From: Azospirillum humicireducens
GTDB lineage: Bacteria > Pseudomonadota > Alphaproteobacteria > Azospirillales > Azospirillaceae
Reading direction: 5' to 3'
Length of the DNA stretch: 64,000 bases
NCBI RefSeq assembly: GCF_001639105.2
Contig: NZ_CP028905.1
Coordinates: forward strand, 226,274-290,273
Of the stretch, positions 8,665-16,754 are shown piece after piece. Made by a program: the position numbers and the translations under genes. The notes beneath the pieces were generated by a model. It did no database searches. It worked only from the letters and a program-made list of their open reading frames with translations, and was not told the DNA's origin. Position 1 is the first letter of the stretch, and every line of letters starts with the position of its first letter.

Positions 8665-9656
8665 CAGGGCGCTTCCGCCAGCAGGTCGCGCAGCCGCTCG
8701 CCGTCCAGCCAGTCGTCGTTGCCGTCGCTGGCATAGCGGAAGCCGTCGGCCACCGGGCGGGCGTTCAGCCGTTCATAGGGCGCATGCTGCCAGAAAGTGA
8801 AGGCCGGCTCGATGACATAGCGGTCGGCCAGTTCGTAGGTCTGGCGGGAATCGTCCTCGGTGATCATCACCTCGTGCAGCTTCTCGCCCGGCCGGATGCC
8901 GACGATCCTCTGCGGCAGGTCCGGCGCCATGGCGCGGGCGAGGTCGGCGATGCGCATGCTGGGGATCTTCGGCACGAAGATCTCGCCGCCCTGCATCATG
9001 GCGAAGCAGGACAGCACGAAATCGACGCCATGCTGCAGGGTGATCCAGAAACGGGTCATCCGCTCGTCGGTGACCGGCAGATGGTCGGCTCCCTCGGCGA
9101 TCATCTTGCGGAACAGCGGCACGACGCTGCCGCGCGACCCCACCACGTTGCCGTAGCGCACCACCGCGAAGCGGGTGTCGAGCGCGCCGGACAGGTTGTT
9201 GGCGGCGATGAAGATCTTGTCCGACGCCAGCTTGCTGGCGCCATAGAGGTTGATCGGGTTGGCCGCCTTGTCGGTCGACAGCGCGACGACGCGCCGCACC
9301 CCCATCGACAGCGCCGCCCGCACCACATTCTCCGCCCCATAGACGTTGGTGTGGATGCATTCCATCGGGTTGTATTCGGCGGCCGGCACATGCTTCAGCG
9401 CCGCGGCATGGACGCAGAAATCGACGCCGCGCATCGCCAGCTCCAGCCGCTCGCGGTCGCGCACGTCGCCGATGAAATAGCGCAACGTCGGCGCCCAGTC
9501 CGCCGGCATGCGCTGCTGCATCTCGTACTGCTTGAACTCGTCGCGGGAGAAGATGATGACCCGGCGCGGCCTGGAATGCCGCATCACCGTCTCGACGAAG
9601 CGGCGCCCGAAGGACCCGGTTCCCCCCGTCACCAGGATCGAGCGGCCATCCAGCAT
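8664..9656 (-). CDS. pseB: UDP-N-acetylglucosamine 4,6-dehydratase (inverting)
   Basis: 330 residues from the ATG at 9656, the normal length for PseB. The open frame continues upstream to an ATG at 9851, but that extension is low-complexity and not family-like. The Rossmann motif 'TGGTGSFG' opens the protein. 'SFGRRFVETV', 'AALKHVPAAEYNPMECI' and 'STDKAANPINLYGASKL' are PseB/FlaA1 signatures. It dehydrates UDP-GlcNAc and inverts C5, giving the 4-keto sugar used by PseC. In many bacteria this pair feeds flagellin glycosylation or surface glycans; here the neighbours favour surface glycan. Confidence 0.88.
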   Translation of the reverse strand: MLDGRSILVTGGTGSFGRRFVETVMRHSRPRRVIIFSRDEFKQYEMQQRMPADWAPTLRYFIGDVRDRERLELAMRGVDFCVHAAALKHVPAAEYNPMECIHTNVYGAENVVRAALSMGVRRVVALSTDKAANPINLYGASKLASDKIFIAANNLSGALDTRFAVVRYGNVVGSRGSVVPLFRKMIAEGADHLPVTDERMTRFWITLQHGVDFVLSCFAMMQGGEIFVPKIPSMRIADLARAMAPDLPQRIVGIRPGEKLHEVMITEDDSRQTYELADRYVIEPAFTFWQHAPYERLNARPVADGFRYASDGNDDWLDGERLRDLLAEAP

Positions 9657-9968
9657 GCGCAGCCCCGCCTCAAGCCCGGTGCCGTCGCCGGACGGGACGG
9701 CACCGTCCGATCCACTCCCGATCCCTGGGGCCGCAGTCCATGGCTTGGCTCCGCCCGTCTTGCTGGAGTGTGTCGTCACCGCCGGTTCCGTCCGTTGAAG
9801 CCGCATCGCCCGAAGCCACCGGCCCGCCGGCCGGATGGTCGGGACGGGCATCGCATCGGGACTGGAATGAACCCCGACCGTAACCGGTGCTTTCTGAGGA
9901 TCGGGTTAATTCAGGACGCCCCCGGGCGCAAGACCCGTCGGCAGACAACCGGGTTCAGGCTGGCGGGT
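9657..9968 (-). other. Spacer upstream of pseB with a short direct repeat and inverted repeat
   Basis: No gene is seen. The unit 'cgggttcaggc' occurs twice in direct repeat around 9964-9988. An inverted repeat with arms 9981-9992 (gttcaggccggc) and 10002-10013 spans the last codons of the upstream glycosyltransferase. It has no T-run, so it is a hairpin rather than a clear intrinsic terminator. The pseB promoter probably lies in the AT-richer stretch near 9870-9920. Confidence 0.45.
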
Positions 9969-11237
9969 TCAGGCCGGCGGGTTCAGGCCGGCAGGCGACC
10001 GGCCGGCCTGAACCTCCTCCAGCAGGCGGATCTGCGCCGGCAGGCAGATGGAGGCGAGGTCGAAGCGTTCCACCGCCGTCATCCTTGCGGCGGCGGACAG
10101 GGCGGCGCGCAGGTCCGGGTCGTCCAACACCGTCTCCACCCGGTCGGCGAGCGCCATGGGATCGAAGAAATCCGTCAGCAGCCCGTTCACCCCATCCTCG
10201 ATCACCTCGGCGACCGGCGGCGTGTCGGACCCGACGATGACGGTGCCGCAGGCCATCGCCTCCAGCATCGACCAGGACAGGACGAAGGGAAAGGTCAGGT
10301 AGATGTGGGCGCGCGAGATGCGCAGGACCGACAGGTAGTCCTCATAGGGCAGCTTTCCCAGCACATGCAGCCGCGCCGCCTCATGTCTGGGCGTGCCGGC
10401 GGCGTCCAGCATCGTCTCCCGCCACATCGTCTCCCGCCAGCTGCCGCCGCCCTCGGGCGGAGCGCCATAGCTGACCTCATCGCCGCCGACCATCAGGATG
10501 TGCAGATTGGGCCGGCGCCGCAGCAGCTCCGCCGCCGCCCGCATGAAGGTGGGAAAGCCGCGGTAGGGCTCCAGGTTGCGGGCGACATAGGTCACCACCT
10601 CGTCCTCGCGCGACAGGCGGCGGCCGTCGGGCAGGGTGACGGTGGCGGCCGGATCCGGCCGGCATACCGAGGTATCGACCCCGTCATGGATCACCGAGAT
10701 GCGCGGACGGAAGGCGTCGGGATGCTGACGCCGCTGCCATTCCGTCGGGCTGACGCCCCAGTCCATCGCGTCCAGCCCGGCCAGCAGGGCGGCGTTCTTG
10801 GTGCGGATGCGGCAGCGTGTCTCGAGCGTCACCGCCCGGTCCGGGTCGAAGCCGACATCCGAGCCGTCGGCCCGATAGAAGAACTCGCAATAGAGCAGCA
10901 GGCGCGCGTCCGGGAACAGATCCTTCAGGTACAGGGCCTCGCCCCAGCCGGGATGCGCGCAGATCACGTCGGGGGTGAACCCCTCCTTCTGCAGGGCCAG
11001 CCCGGCGCGCACGGCACCCTGCCCGTGCAGGACCTGCCCTTCGAACATACGGATGTAGGGGTGGGTGTTCTCCCCCGGCTCGCGCGTCGGCCGGTAGAGC
11101 GCCATCTGCACGCCGGCCGGCAGCTCGCGCCTGGCTTTGCCGATGCAGGCGACCTGATGGGCCGGATCCGCCGCGAAATGGCGGACGAGATGCTTGTATT
11201 GGCCGGGAGTGTTCTGGTGAACGAACAGGATCCGCAT
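9969..11237 (-). CDS. GT4 glycosyltransferase (group 1)
   Basis: 422 residues. The N-terminal Rossmann domain begins 'MRILFVHQNTPGQYKHL' and has 'PDVICAHPGWGEALYL'. The C-terminal domain has 'VTYVARNLEPYRGFPTFMRA', and the donor-site motif 'SWSMLEAMACGTVIVGSD' holds the E of the EX7E pair, followed by 'VAEVIEDGVNGLL'. It retains anomeric stereochemistry as a GT-B fold enzyme and probably adds a sugar to a lipid-linked acceptor at the cytoplasmic face. It lies ahead of pseBC on the same strand. Acceptor and donor are not predictable from sequence alone. Confidence 0.85.
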   Translation of the reverse strand: MRILFVHQNTPGQYKHLVRHFAADPAHQVACIGKARRELPAGVQMALYRPTREPGENTHPYIRMFEGQVLHGQGAVRAGLALQKEGFTPDVICAHPGWGEALYLKDLFPDARLLLYCEFFYRADGSDVGFDPDRAVTLETRCRIRTKNAALLAGLDAMDWGVSPTEWQRRQHPDAFRPRISVIHDGVDTSVCRPDPAATVTLPDGRRLSREDEVVTYVARNLEPYRGFPTFMRAAAELLRRRPNLHILMVGGDEVSYGAPPEGGGSWRETMWRETMLDAAGTPRHEAARLHVLGKLPYEDYLSVLRISRAHIYLTFPFVLSWSMLEAMACGTVIVGSDTPPVAEVIEDGVNGLLTDFFDPMALADRVETVLDDPDLRAALSAAARMTAVERFDLASICLPAQIRLLEEVQAGRSPAGLNPPA

Positions 11238-11488
11238 GGAAAAACAGTACCCGGAAGACGAAGAACGGGGCGATAGCCTGCAACCATCCGGCGCCGCTGT
11301 CGATGGGGAAGACCCAGCCGGAAGGATCGTTCCGTCCCTGCCGCCCGGTCTATAAGGTATCGGTTTGCCGGCATTGGCCGGGGAACCGCAAGATGGAGCG
11401 CCCCTTCCTTGTCCTCCACCGGATCCTCTCCCGGAACCTCCGCCTTGCCGGACGATGACGGCGGCCCTGCGGACACCGGGGTGTTGCC

Positions 11489-12001
11489 ATGATGCGGATC
11501 CGTCCGGCGCTGCTGTTCGCCGCCAGCCTGCTCCTTCACACGTCCGGGATCTCCGCCATGTCGCCCCTGCCCTTCTTCCAGCGGGTCGAGCGCGTCGGCC
11601 TGCTTTGCGTGGTGGATGCCGACGGCGGCCTGTCCGCCGATCTCGGGGCAGGCCTTGGCGACGATGCGCTGTGCGGCCGGGCCGCTGCGGTGTTGTCGGA
11701 CCTGCTGGCCTCCGGCCCGGCGGTCACGGCATTCGCCCCCAACGATGCCCGCATCGCCGATCCCGGTACCCTGCTGCTGCTGGTCCATGCCACGCTGCGC
11801 CCGGATGACAAGGGACAGGGCGGGCGGCTCCTTGCGCTCGCTGCGACCCTTCAGCGCACTGGATCCGTCGGCGGCGCGCCCTTTTTCATGACACCGCCCC
11901 AGGCTTTGGCGCTCTCCGGTGGAGTTGAGGAAAATCTTTTGGATTCAATGCTTCGCCGTCTGTTCCACCCGCTGGCGAAAGCGTTGGGCGCCAATCCCTG
12001 A
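11489..12001 (+). CDS. Small secreted hypothetical protein
   Basis: 170 residues. The N-terminus 'MMRIRPALLFAASLLLHTSGISAMS' is a convincing Sec signal peptide: basic residues, a hydrophobic core, then small residues. The mature part has two Cys ('GLLCVVDADGG' and 'DDALCGRAA'), which could form a disulfide in the periplasm. It then has a hydrophobic strand pattern with 'LLLLVHATLRPDDKGQGGRLLALAATLQRTG'. No family is recognised. It stands alone, divergent from the GT4 gene, with ~250 bp between, and ends 11 bp before the isolated iteron at 12012. Confidence 0.6.
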   Translation: MMRIRPALLFAASLLLHTSGISAMSPLPFFQRVERVGLLCVVDADGGLSADLGAGLGDDALCGRAAAVLSDLLASGPAVTAFAPNDARIADPGTLLLLVHATLRPDDKGQGGRLLALAATLQRTGSVGGAPFFMTPPQALALSGGVEENLLDSMLRRLFHPLAKALGANP

Positions 12002-12011
12002 GAGACGGGGT

Positions 12012-12026
12012 TTGGAGTCTTGTCGC
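12012..12026 (+). repeat. Isolated iteron downstream of repA
   Basis: TTGGAGTCTTGTCGC is identical to the iteron at 13131-13145 on the far side of repA. It lies between the stop codons of repA and the convergent secreted-protein gene. Such a distal copy can take part in RepA-mediated handcuffing or looping, which here is inference. Confidence 0.8.
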
Positions 12027-12121
12027 AGGGGGTGCCGGCCCCGCAGGGATGAGGATTGTGCAGACGAAGCGCCGGTTCCGGTCGGTTGGAGAGTTGATGA
12101 ACCGGCACTCCGAAGCCAGTG

Positions 12122-13066
12122 TCACCGGCAAAGCTGCGCGAACTTGCGCTCCGGGATCGGAGGCGGCGAGGGGTGCAGCATCAATCCCTGCTCTTCCACA
12201 TCCACCCGCGCGTCGGGATAGACGGCGAGTGCCAATTGAAGCGCTTCGATGAAGCGCTTGCGGAAATCGCGCAGGCGGCTGTAACCGGCGCCGAATTGTT
12301 CGAACACCGCCGGCCAGGTGATGGGAGTGGAGCGGTTCAGGCTGTGCAGCCGGTAGGCCAGCCAGATATAGATGTCGATGCTGGTGCTGTTGTTCTGGAT
12401 ATGGCGCAGCGCCGGTTCCCAGATCGGCACCGGATGGGCCTTCAGCTCGCGGAAGAAGGCCTCGGACAGCAGGACGCGGTCTTCCCACAGCGATCCCTGG
12501 CCCGGTTCCGCACCGGCATTCGTCGAGAAATGGATGCCGCCCTTGACGATCGACCCTTTTTCGAAGCCGATGCTGTGGGCGTCCTCCCAGGCGAAGGTCA
12601 GGTTGCAGGCGGCGATGCGCGAAGCCTGCTCGCGGATGTCGCGATAGGTCTGGCCGCCCACCGACAGGCCCATGCGGTCCAGCCACTCGTGCATGCTGCG
12701 GCCCAGCTCGACCTCGCGGCTGTCTGTCTGGATCGCCCGTGTCTGCAGATACAGCAGGATCATCCGCGCGCGGCTGCCGTACGGAACACCGTAAAGCTTA
12801 AAGCCACCGTTGCGGATCGGCAGTCGTCCGGGTTCGATCAGCAAGCGGATCTTATGTCCGCGACGCTCCCAGGGCTGGTCATCGGGAAGACGACGATGCG
12901 GCAGGGCCGTCAGCGCAAAACCTGAATAGGTGATGCCAAGCTCCTGCCGCTCCTCTTCGAGGACGGCAGCGGCGACATCGACTAGCGAACGCTGATCCGG
13001 ATCGGTTTGGAGCGCCTTCGCCTGGTCGCGTCCCAACTGGGTGATCAGGGTGTGTATCTGTCCCAT
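12122..13066 (-). CDS. repA: Plasmid replication initiator, RepA_C family
   Basis: 314 residues from the ATG at 13066. The frame can be extended to a TTG at 13129, but that TTG lies within a good promoter, so the ATG is preferred. Features matching the RepA_C (plasmid-encoded RepA) family are 'YSGFALTALPHRRLP', 'GVPYGSRARMILLYLQTRAI', 'HEWLDRMGLSVGG', and a C-terminal winged-helix part with 'TSIDIYIWLAYRLHSL' and 'FEQFGAGYSRLRDFRKRFI'. It binds iterons and opens the origin. Nine iteron copies flank it, two as arms of a large inverted repeat just before its promoter, so it is very likely self-regulated. No parA/parB is visible in this window. Confidence 0.88.
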   Translation of the reverse strand: MGQIHTLITQLGRDQAKALQTDPDQRSLVDVAAAVLEEERQELGITYSGFALTALPHRRLPDDQPWERRGHKIRLLIEPGRLPIRNGGFKLYGVPYGSRARMILLYLQTRAIQTDSREVELGRSMHEWLDRMGLSVGGQTYRDIREQASRIAACNLTFAWEDAHSIGFEKGSIVKGGIHFSTNAGAEPGQGSLWEDRVLLSEAFFRELKAHPVPIWEPALRHIQNNSTSIDIYIWLAYRLHSLNRSTPITWPAVFEQFGAGYSRLRDFRKRFIEALQLALAVYPDARVDVEEQGLMLHPSPPPIPERKFAQLCR

Positions 13067-13100
13067 AGCGAGCTGACCTTGGCACGACTTTGCGGTCAAC

Positions 13101-13129
13101 GCTATATCACGCTCGGTTAGTGCCAGCAA
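13101..13129 (-). promoter_or_regulatory. Predicted repA promoter
   Basis: On the minus strand TTGCTG (13129-13124), a 17-bp spacer and TATAGC (13106-13101) form a sigma-70-like promoter 35 bp before the repA ATG. The -35 box is one base from an iteron (13131-13145), so RepA bound there would block polymerase. Confidence 0.55.
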
Positions 13130-13130
13130 T

Positions 13131-13640
13131 TTGGAGTCTTGTCGCTCAAACTATTTGTACGGTTATTTGATTCAGTTAATAGTTTGCGCGACAAGACTCC
13201 AGTAGAGAATCGCGAGTCGCGCGACAAAACTCCAGAACTCCCGCGACAAGACTCCAGCGGATAGTCCGCATTGCCTGTGGATTTTTCGGCTGACGCGACA
13301 AGACTCCAAGCGGGACATTTCGATTCGGCCCCGAATCGCTTCGGAGTCGCTCATTTCCGAGTCGCGTAAGCGAATCGACGACGACTCGTCGATGATTCAC
13401 ACCTTTCCATGCCGCTCCCCGCGGGTTTGCCCGCAGCCGGGCTTGGAGTTCTGTCGCGCCCTTTCCGGCTCGGCTCTCCCGTGAGCCGTTCGCGAGAGCC
13501 CCATCCGGCTCGCGGCGGGGCTGTCCGACGGCAAGGCGGCAAGGGGGGCGCGACAAGACTCCAACCTTCATCCTGGCCTTGGTGTTTCCCCTGGTCCCGG
13601 ATGCGCGTTGCCCGAGGGGGCGTGTTTGGAGTCTTGTCTC
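13131..13640. repeat. Iteron array / replication origin
   Basis: Eight copies of a 14-15 bp iteron (GCGACAAGACTCCA or its complement) lie at 13131-13145 (+), 13188-13201 (-), 13221-13234 (-, one mismatch), 13243-13256 (-), 13295-13308 (-), 13443-13457 (+, variant), 13550-13563 (-) and 13626-13640 (+, variant). A ninth lies at 12012. No gene is present in this ~700-bp stretch. An AT-rich segment lies at 13147-13186. A weak DnaA-box-like TGTGGATTT is at 13276. Together with repA this is the expected make-up of an iteron origin. Confidence 0.85.
13132..13201. promoter_or_regulatory. 24-bp inverted repeat built from two iterons around an AT-rich core
   Basis: Arms 13132-13155 and 13178-13201 are reverse complements over 24 bp with one mismatch. 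Each arm is an iteron plus CAAACTATT. The 22-bp centre is AT-rich. It sits directly upstream of the repA promoter. Inverted half-iterons are the known form of autoregulatory operator in iteron plasmids; here whole iterons are used. Confidence 0.7.
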
Positions 13641-13730
13641 GCCTTCCTCCCGGAAGGGGCGCTCCGGTCGGGTGGGTCTCGGAGGGGTGCTTGTGAAGCG
13701 CGGAAAACGCGGTCTATAACGAACCGCCAT

Positions 13731-13773
13731 GGCGCCGGCCCCCAGGCTTTGCCTTACAGGGGCTTCCGGCGCC
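13731..13773 (-). other. Nested hairpin downstream of tnpB, candidate omega-RNA / right-end structure
   Basis: Outer arms GGCGCCGG (13731-13738) and CCGGCGCC (13766-13773) enclose CCCC/GGGG and an inner AGGC-TTT-GCCT stem, giving one long interrupted hairpin. It starts about 75 nt after the tnpB stop in the transcript direction. IS605-type elements carry structured right ends that form the 3' part of the TnpB guide RNA. The assignment is by position and structure only. Confidence 0.4.
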
Positions 13774-13847
13774 CCACCACACGCTCACACAACAGATGGC
13801 GGCAGGTTGACCTTCTTTACCGTCCATGGACGGCAAATTCTCAAGCC

Positions 13848-15017
13848 TCACGGCATGAGTTCCTGCTTCACCGAGGACTGCCCAGGATGCCGAGGCACCC
13901 CAGGACTGACATCCCCTCCACAGGCAGTCACCGCCAGTCCGGCGGCCAGAATATTTTGTGCGGCGTTATGGTCCCGGTCATGATGAGCACCGCAGTGCGG
14001 GCACACCCATGCACGATCAGCCAGTGTCAGTATATGTCCGGTCGCTCCACACGCGCTGCAGGTTTTGGTCGACGGATAAAACCGACTGATCTGAACCAGC
14101 GTTCTTCCATACCACGCCGCTTTGTAGTTCAGCTGACGGAGAAGCTCTCCCCAGCTGGCATCGGCGATCGCACGACTGTGGCGCTTTGTCCGCAGCATAC
14201 CTTCAACCGACAATGTCTCAACCGCGATCACTTGGTTTTCGTTGATCAATCGACGAGACAGCTTATGCAGGAAGTCCTGTCTGGCGTGGCGGACGGCAGC
14301 ATGGGCGCGCGCCTGTTTCAACTTAGCCTTCGTCCAGTTTCTGGAGCCTTTTTGTTTGTGCGCCAGACGGCGCTGTTCTCGAACCAGCCGCTTCTGACGT
14401 TTGGACAGATGGCGCGGGTTGGCAATTTTCTCTCCGGTGCTGAGGACAGCAAGGTTTGTCAGCCCGAGATCGATGCCCACCGCACTGCCACCGCTCAAAG
14501 GTTTGATGGAGGCCGTAACACGGCAAGCGACGTACCAGCGCCCGTCCGGCTCCCGAATCACCGTGACCGTGCTCGGTTCACCAGGAAGTACACGCGACCA
14601 CACCACGGCCAAAGGCTCTTTCATCTTTGCCAGCGTGAGCATGCCATTGCGGTAGGTGAAGCCGGACTTGGTAAACTCCGCCGACTGTCGGCTGTCCTTC
14701 CGGCGGAATTGTGGGTAACGGGCGCGTTTGTGAAAGAAGCGCTGGTAAGCCGCCTCAAGATGGCGCAGGCACTGTTGGAGCGGGACGCTGGACACTTCGT
14801 TCAACCACACAAACTCGGGCTGTTTTTTCAGTGCCGTCAGCATGGCGTTCGTCTGGGTGAAGCCGCATCGCTCCTTGCGCTCCTTCCACGCCGCTTCTCG
14901 CAGTGTACGGGCACGGTTATAGATAACACGCACGCAGCCGAACGTTCGATTCAGCAAGTCCGTTTGCTGCGTCGTGGGATAGAAACGAAAACGGTAGGAG
15001 CATTCGACCGGATTCAT
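13848..15017 (-). CDS. tnpB: TnpB-like RNA-guided nuclease (IS200/IS605 family OrfB)
   Basis: 389 residues from the ATG at 15017 ('MNPVECSYRFRFYPTTQQTD'). The RuvC-like acidic residues are present: Asp in 'VGIDLGLTNLAVL', Glu in 'VIAVETLSVEGM' and Asp in 'HDRDHNAAQNI'. A zinc ribbon is made by 'CSACG' and 'CPHCG'. An N-terminal HTH and the wedge-like domain are also of normal length, so the protein looks intact. No tnpA is adjacent, so the element is of the stand-alone type that needs a transposase in trans. It sits between the origin and manC. Clear element ends were not resolved. Codon use is less GC-biased than the glycan genes, fitting a mobile origin. Confidence 0.88.
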   Translation of the reverse strand: MNPVECSYRFRFYPTTQQTDLLNRTFGCVRVIYNRARTLREAAWKERKERCGFTQTNAMLTALKKQPEFVWLNEVSSVPLQQCLRHLEAAYQRFFHKRARYPQFRRKDSRQSAEFTKSGFTYRNGMLTLAKMKEPLAVVWSRVLPGEPSTVTVIREPDGRWYVACRVTASIKPLSGGSAVGIDLGLTNLAVLSTGEKIANPRHLSKRQKRLVREQRRLAHKQKGSRNWTKAKLKQARAHAAVRHARQDFLHKLSRRLINENQVIAVETLSVEGMLRTKRHSRAIADASWGELLRQLNYKAAWYGRTLVQISRFYPSTKTCSACGATGHILTLADRAWVCPHCGAHHDRDHNAAQNILAAGLAVTACGGDVSPGVPRHPGQSSVKQELMP

Positions 15018-15087
15018 AGAATTCTTATACCAGGAGTTGCGGCAATGTTCAAGTTTTGTTCTGCCGCCGAACACCCATACTTCCTCT

Positions 15088-15103
15088 GCCGCCGATCGGC
15101 GGC
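15088..15103. promoter_or_regulatory. 16-bp perfect palindrome upstream of manC
   Basis: GCCGCCGATCGGCGGC is a perfect palindrome 21 bp before the manC start and 12 bp before its GGAGAG ribosome-binding site. It could be an operator or an mRNA hairpin. No regulator is identified. Confidence 0.4.
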
Positions 15104-15124
15104 GCCCTCTATACGGAGAGCCCA

Positions 15125-16597
15125 ATGAACGGCAATTCCGCGCAGAAGATCGTCCCGGTGCTGCTGTCCGGCGGTACGGGGTCCCGTTTGTGGCCCTTGT
15201 CGCGCGAACTGTATCCCAAGCAGTTCCTGCCGCTCTGCTCTGACCGGACGATGCTCCAGGACACCGCCCTGCGGGTCAGCGCGCAACAACCCGGCTCCAT
15301 GCAGTCCGGCGCGCTTGCGGAGGCCGTCTTCGCGGCTCCCCTGGTGATCTGCAACCAGGAGCACCGCTTCCTCGCCGCCGAGCAGCTGCGCCAGTCGCGC
15401 TGCACCCCGCGCGGCATCATTCTGGAGCCGGCCGGCCGCAACACCGCCGCCGCCTGCGCGCTCGCGGCCCTGGCGGTCGCGGCCGACGATCCGGATGCGC
15501 TGCTGCTGATCCTGCCGGCCGACCACGAGATCCGCGACGCCGAGGCTTTCCGCCGCGCCGTCGGCATCGCCGCCCGCGCCGCCCAGGCCGGCCGGCTGGT
15601 CACCTTCGGCATCACCCCGACCCGGCCGGAGACCGGCTACGGCTATATCCGCCGCGGCCACTCGATGGACGAGGCCGACGGCGCCTACAACGTCGCCGCC
15701 TTCGTCGAGAAGCCGTCGCTGGAAGTGGCGGAGCGCTATCTCGCCGAGGGCAGCTATGCCTGGAACAGCGGCATGTTCCTGTTCCCGGCTGCCCGCCTGC
15801 TGGCCGAACTGGAGCGCCATGCCCCGGCGGTGCTGGCTGCCTGCCGCGAGGCGCTGGAGCAGGGGGCCAGGGACCTCGACTTCTTCCGCCTGGATGCCGC
15901 CGCCTTCGCCAAGGCGCCCAGCATCTCCATCGACTATGCGGTGATGGAGCGCACCGACCGCGCCGCCGTCGTCCCCTGCGAGATCGGCTGGACCGACGTC
16001 GGCGCCTGGTCGGCGCTGTGGGATGTCGGCAACAAGGACGGCGAGGGCAACGTCATCGTCGGCGATGTGCTGCTGGAGGGGGCCCGCGACTGCTACGTCC
16101 GCAGCGAGAACCACCTGACCGCGGTGGTCGGGGTGGAGAATGCCGTGGTGGTGGTGGTGGACGACGCCGTTCTGGTCGCCGACCGCTCCCAGGCCCAGGA
16201 CGTCAAGCGCATCGTCGACCGGCTGAAGGCCGAGGGCCGCAGCGAGTCGGTCAGCCACCGCCGGGTCCATCGCCCCTGGGGCTCCTACCAGTCGCTGCAC
16301 ACCGGCGACCGTTTCCAGGTCAAGAGCCTGACCATCGCCCCCGGCTCGCGCCTGTCCTTGCAGAAGCACCATCACCGCGCCGAGCATTGGGTGGTGGTCA
16401 ACGGCACCGCGCTGGTCACCCGCGGCGAGGAGCAGGTGATGGTCTACGAGAACCAGTCGATCTACATCCCGATCGGCACGGTCCACCGGCTGGAGAACCC
16501 CGGCAAGGTGCCGCTGACCATCATCGAGGTGCAGTCCGGCTCCTATCTGGGCGAGGACGACATCGTCCGGCTCGAGGACGTGTACGGCCGCAACTGA
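15125..16597 (+). CDS. manC: Mannose-1-phosphate guanylyltransferase / mannose-6-phosphate isomerase
   Basis: 490 residues, the normal length for the bifunctional type II enzyme. The N-terminal nucleotidyltransferase domain has 'PVLLSGGTGSRLWPLSRELYPKQFLPL' (pyrophosphorylase signature) and 'FVEKP'. The C-terminal cupin domain has 'SLQKHHHRAEHWVVVNGTA', with the metal-binding His/Glu residues of the isomerase. It makes GDP-mannose, precursor of mannose, and often GDP-fucose, in surface glycans. The ATG at 15125 follows GGAGAG; the frame is open upstream but does not look coding there. A stable hairpin follows at 16610. Confidence 0.93.
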   Translation: MNGNSAQKIVPVLLSGGTGSRLWPLSRELYPKQFLPLCSDRTMLQDTALRVSAQQPGSMQSGALAEAVFAAPLVICNQEHRFLAAEQLRQSRCTPRGIILEPAGRNTAAACALAALAVAADDPDALLLILPADHEIRDAEAFRRAVGIAARAAQAGRLVTFGITPTRPETGYGYIRRGHSMDEADGAYNVAAFVEKPSLEVAERYLAEGSYAWNSGMFLFPAARLLAELERHAPAVLAACREALEQGARDLDFFRLDAAAFAKAPSISIDYAVMERTDRAAVVPCEIGWTDVGAWSALWDVGNKDGEGNVIVGDVLLEGARDCYVRSENHLTAVVGVENAVVVVVDDAVLVADRSQAQDVKRIVDRLKAEGRSESVSHRRVHRPWGSYQSLHTGDRFQVKSLTIAPGSRLSLQKHHHRAEHWVVVNGTALVTRGEEQVMVYENQSIYIPIGTVHRLENPGKVPLTIIEVQSGSYLGEDDIVRLEDVYGRN

Positions 16598-16609
16598 TCC
16601 GCAGACCGA

Positions 16610-16655
16610 CCGCAAAGAGGCATGAAGCGCAAGCGTCGCTTGTGTCTCTTTGCGG
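16610..16655 (+). terminator. Hairpin after manC, possible terminator
   Basis: Arms CCGCAAAGAG (16610-16619) and CTCTTTGCGG (16646-16655) are exact complements, and an inner AAGCG/CGCTT stem strengthens them. It starts 12 bp after the manC stop. There is no T-run, so termination may be Rho-assisted, or the hairpin may only protect the mRNA end. Confidence 0.5.
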
Positions 16656-16754
16656 GCGGTGGCATTGGCGGCTTGGTCCCGGTCGCCGCCTTCCGGTAAA
16701 AAGACGATGCGAGGGTGCCGCAGCGGCGCCCCGCTTTCTGCTGCCGGGACCATC

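Noticed and set aside
9657..9851. 65-residue N-terminal extension of PseB
   Set aside because: Low-complexity, Gly/Ser/Pro-rich and absent from the family; the ATG at 9656 gives the normal 330 residues.
8784..11276. A long plus-strand frame across pseB and the GT4 gene
   Set aside because: It crosses two well-supported genes and their spacer on the opposite strand and has no recognisable domain.
13070..13095. Sigma-54-like TGGCAC...TTGC sequence near the repA start
   Set aside because: Read on the plus strand the spacing is one base short and it points away from any gene.
13067..13129. TTG start for repA, 21 codons upstream
   Set aside because: This TTG is part of a predicted -35 box; the ATG at 13066 follows the promoter at a normal distance.
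14200..14700. Possible CRISPR association suggested by the RuvC-type nuclease
   Set aside because: No repeat-spacer array is present; the protein is TnpB-sized with IS605 features, not Cas12.
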